Below, one piece after another: positions 13,531-13,711 of a stretch of DNA of 13,711 bases. The stretch is taken from positions 1-13,711 of the forward strand of contig JAFAFF010000127.1 of NCBI GenBank assembly GCA_023423605.1. Reading direction: 5' to 3'. This DNA is from Pseudomonadota bacterium (GTDB lineage Bacteria > Pseudomonadota > Gammaproteobacteria > Xanthomonadales > Xanthomonadaceae). The notes under the pieces are model-generated. The model was given only the letters and a program-made list of their open reading frames with translations. It was not told the origin of the DNA and did no database searches. Position 1 is the stretch's first letter. Each line of letters begins with the position of its first letter. The position numbers and the translations under genes are program-made.

Positions 13531-13563
13531 AAAAAAAAAAGGGGCGCCCGGATGGGGCGCCCC
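13531..13563 (-). terminator. Rho-independent terminator of the M13 peptidase gene
   Basis: On the minus strand, GGGGCGCCC-catcc-GGGCGCCCC is a perfect 9-bp stem followed by ten consecutive T. It starts 23 bp after the peptidase stop. Because the arms are themselves palindromic, a dimeric or cruciform form is also possible. Confidence 0.95.
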
Positions 13564-13586
13564 TTGTTCAACGCTTCGTCTGCCGA

Positions 13587-13711
13587 TCAGCGCCAGATGC
13601 GGATCTGTTCGGCCTCGACACGCTGCATCGGCTGGCCCGGCTTGCAGCTGTAGGTGGCACCGAACGCTGGCAGGTTGGACAGCGGGCCGTTGGTGCGCCA
13701 CTTGCCCGGTG
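13587..13711 (-). CDS. M13 family metallopeptidase, C-terminal fragment (partial)
   Basis: Only the last 40 codons are in the window, and the gene enters from the right edge. PGKWRTNGPLSNLPAFGATY followed by SCKPGQPM and ending in IRIWR matches the conserved C-terminus of neprilysin-like M13 zinc peptidases: the R-x-NG-x-L-x-N-x-PAF motif, then the cysteine and terminal tryptophan. The zinc motif HExxH lies outside the window. M13 enzymes of this group are usually exported and degrade peptides. The stop TGA is at 13589-13587 and a strong terminator follows. The call rests on this short motif only. Confidence 0.85.
   Translation of the reverse strand, partial: PGKWRTNGPLSNLPAFGATYSCKPGQPMQRVEAEQIRIWR

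Noticed and set aside
1..13711. CRISPR array, tRNA, rRNA, insertion sequence, prophage or defence island
   Set aside because: No regularly spaced repeats, no cloverleaf-like or rRNA sequence, no transposase, integrase or phage genes were seen. All gene families are common core-type genes, so I found no evidence for a wholly new system.

Overview
The window is chromosomal DNA of a high-GC gammaproteobacterium, most likely Stenotrophomonas (Lysobacteraceae/Xanthomonadaceae). This rests on three things: G/C-rich third codon positions, protein families typical of the group (an Oar-type TonB-dependent receptor, lipoprotein alkaline phosphatase, a terminal M13-peptidase fragment), and above all three short GTAG-plus-palindrome repeats at 2292-2387 that match the SMAG/REP elements of Stenotrophomonas maltophilia. 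I see no prophage, insertion sequence, CRISPR array, tRNA or rRNA, and no recognisable defence or secondary-metabolite cluster. It reads as ordinary core genome.

Layout, left to right. A minus-strand alkaline phosphatase lipoprotein runs off the left edge (1-800). It is divergent from a DAACS-family transporter (951-2285) that lacks two canonical sodium-site residues. A triple SMAG cluster and several hairpins fill the gap to two minus-strand NlpC/P60 cell-wall hydrolases, one soluble and periplasmic (2508-3272) and one lipoprotein (3405-3947). slyD (4058-4537) diverges from them through a leader with two abutting hairpins and ends at a strong terminator. Then come a DUF418 membrane protein (4618-5877), glutathione reductase gor (6066-7433), an EamA/DMT transporter (7474-8394) overlapped by an alkyltransferase-like gene (8358-8717), and a rhomboid protease (8841-9512). 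A large imperfect inverted repeat separates the rhomboid gene from a convergent VOC/PhnB-like gene (9604-10086). An AT-rich 308-bp regulatory region leads into a 1011-residue Oar-like TonB-dependent receptor (10395-13430). Two back-to-back strong terminators follow, then the last codons of a minus-strand M13 metallopeptidase (13587-13711).

There is little evidence for large operons. Most genes have their own intergenic region, often with a -10-like hexamer very close to the start codon. The only tight coupling is EamA/ATL. Shared themes are the cell envelope (phosphatase, two NlpC/P60 enzymes, rhomboid, TonB receptor, transporters) and redox, protein-folding or DNA-damage handling (Gor, SlyD, ATL). 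No single pathway unites them. The most interesting points are the altered cation site of the DAACS transporter, the SMAG triplet, the structured slyD leader, the rhomboid/VOC inverted repeat and the unusual start and overlap of the ATL gene.
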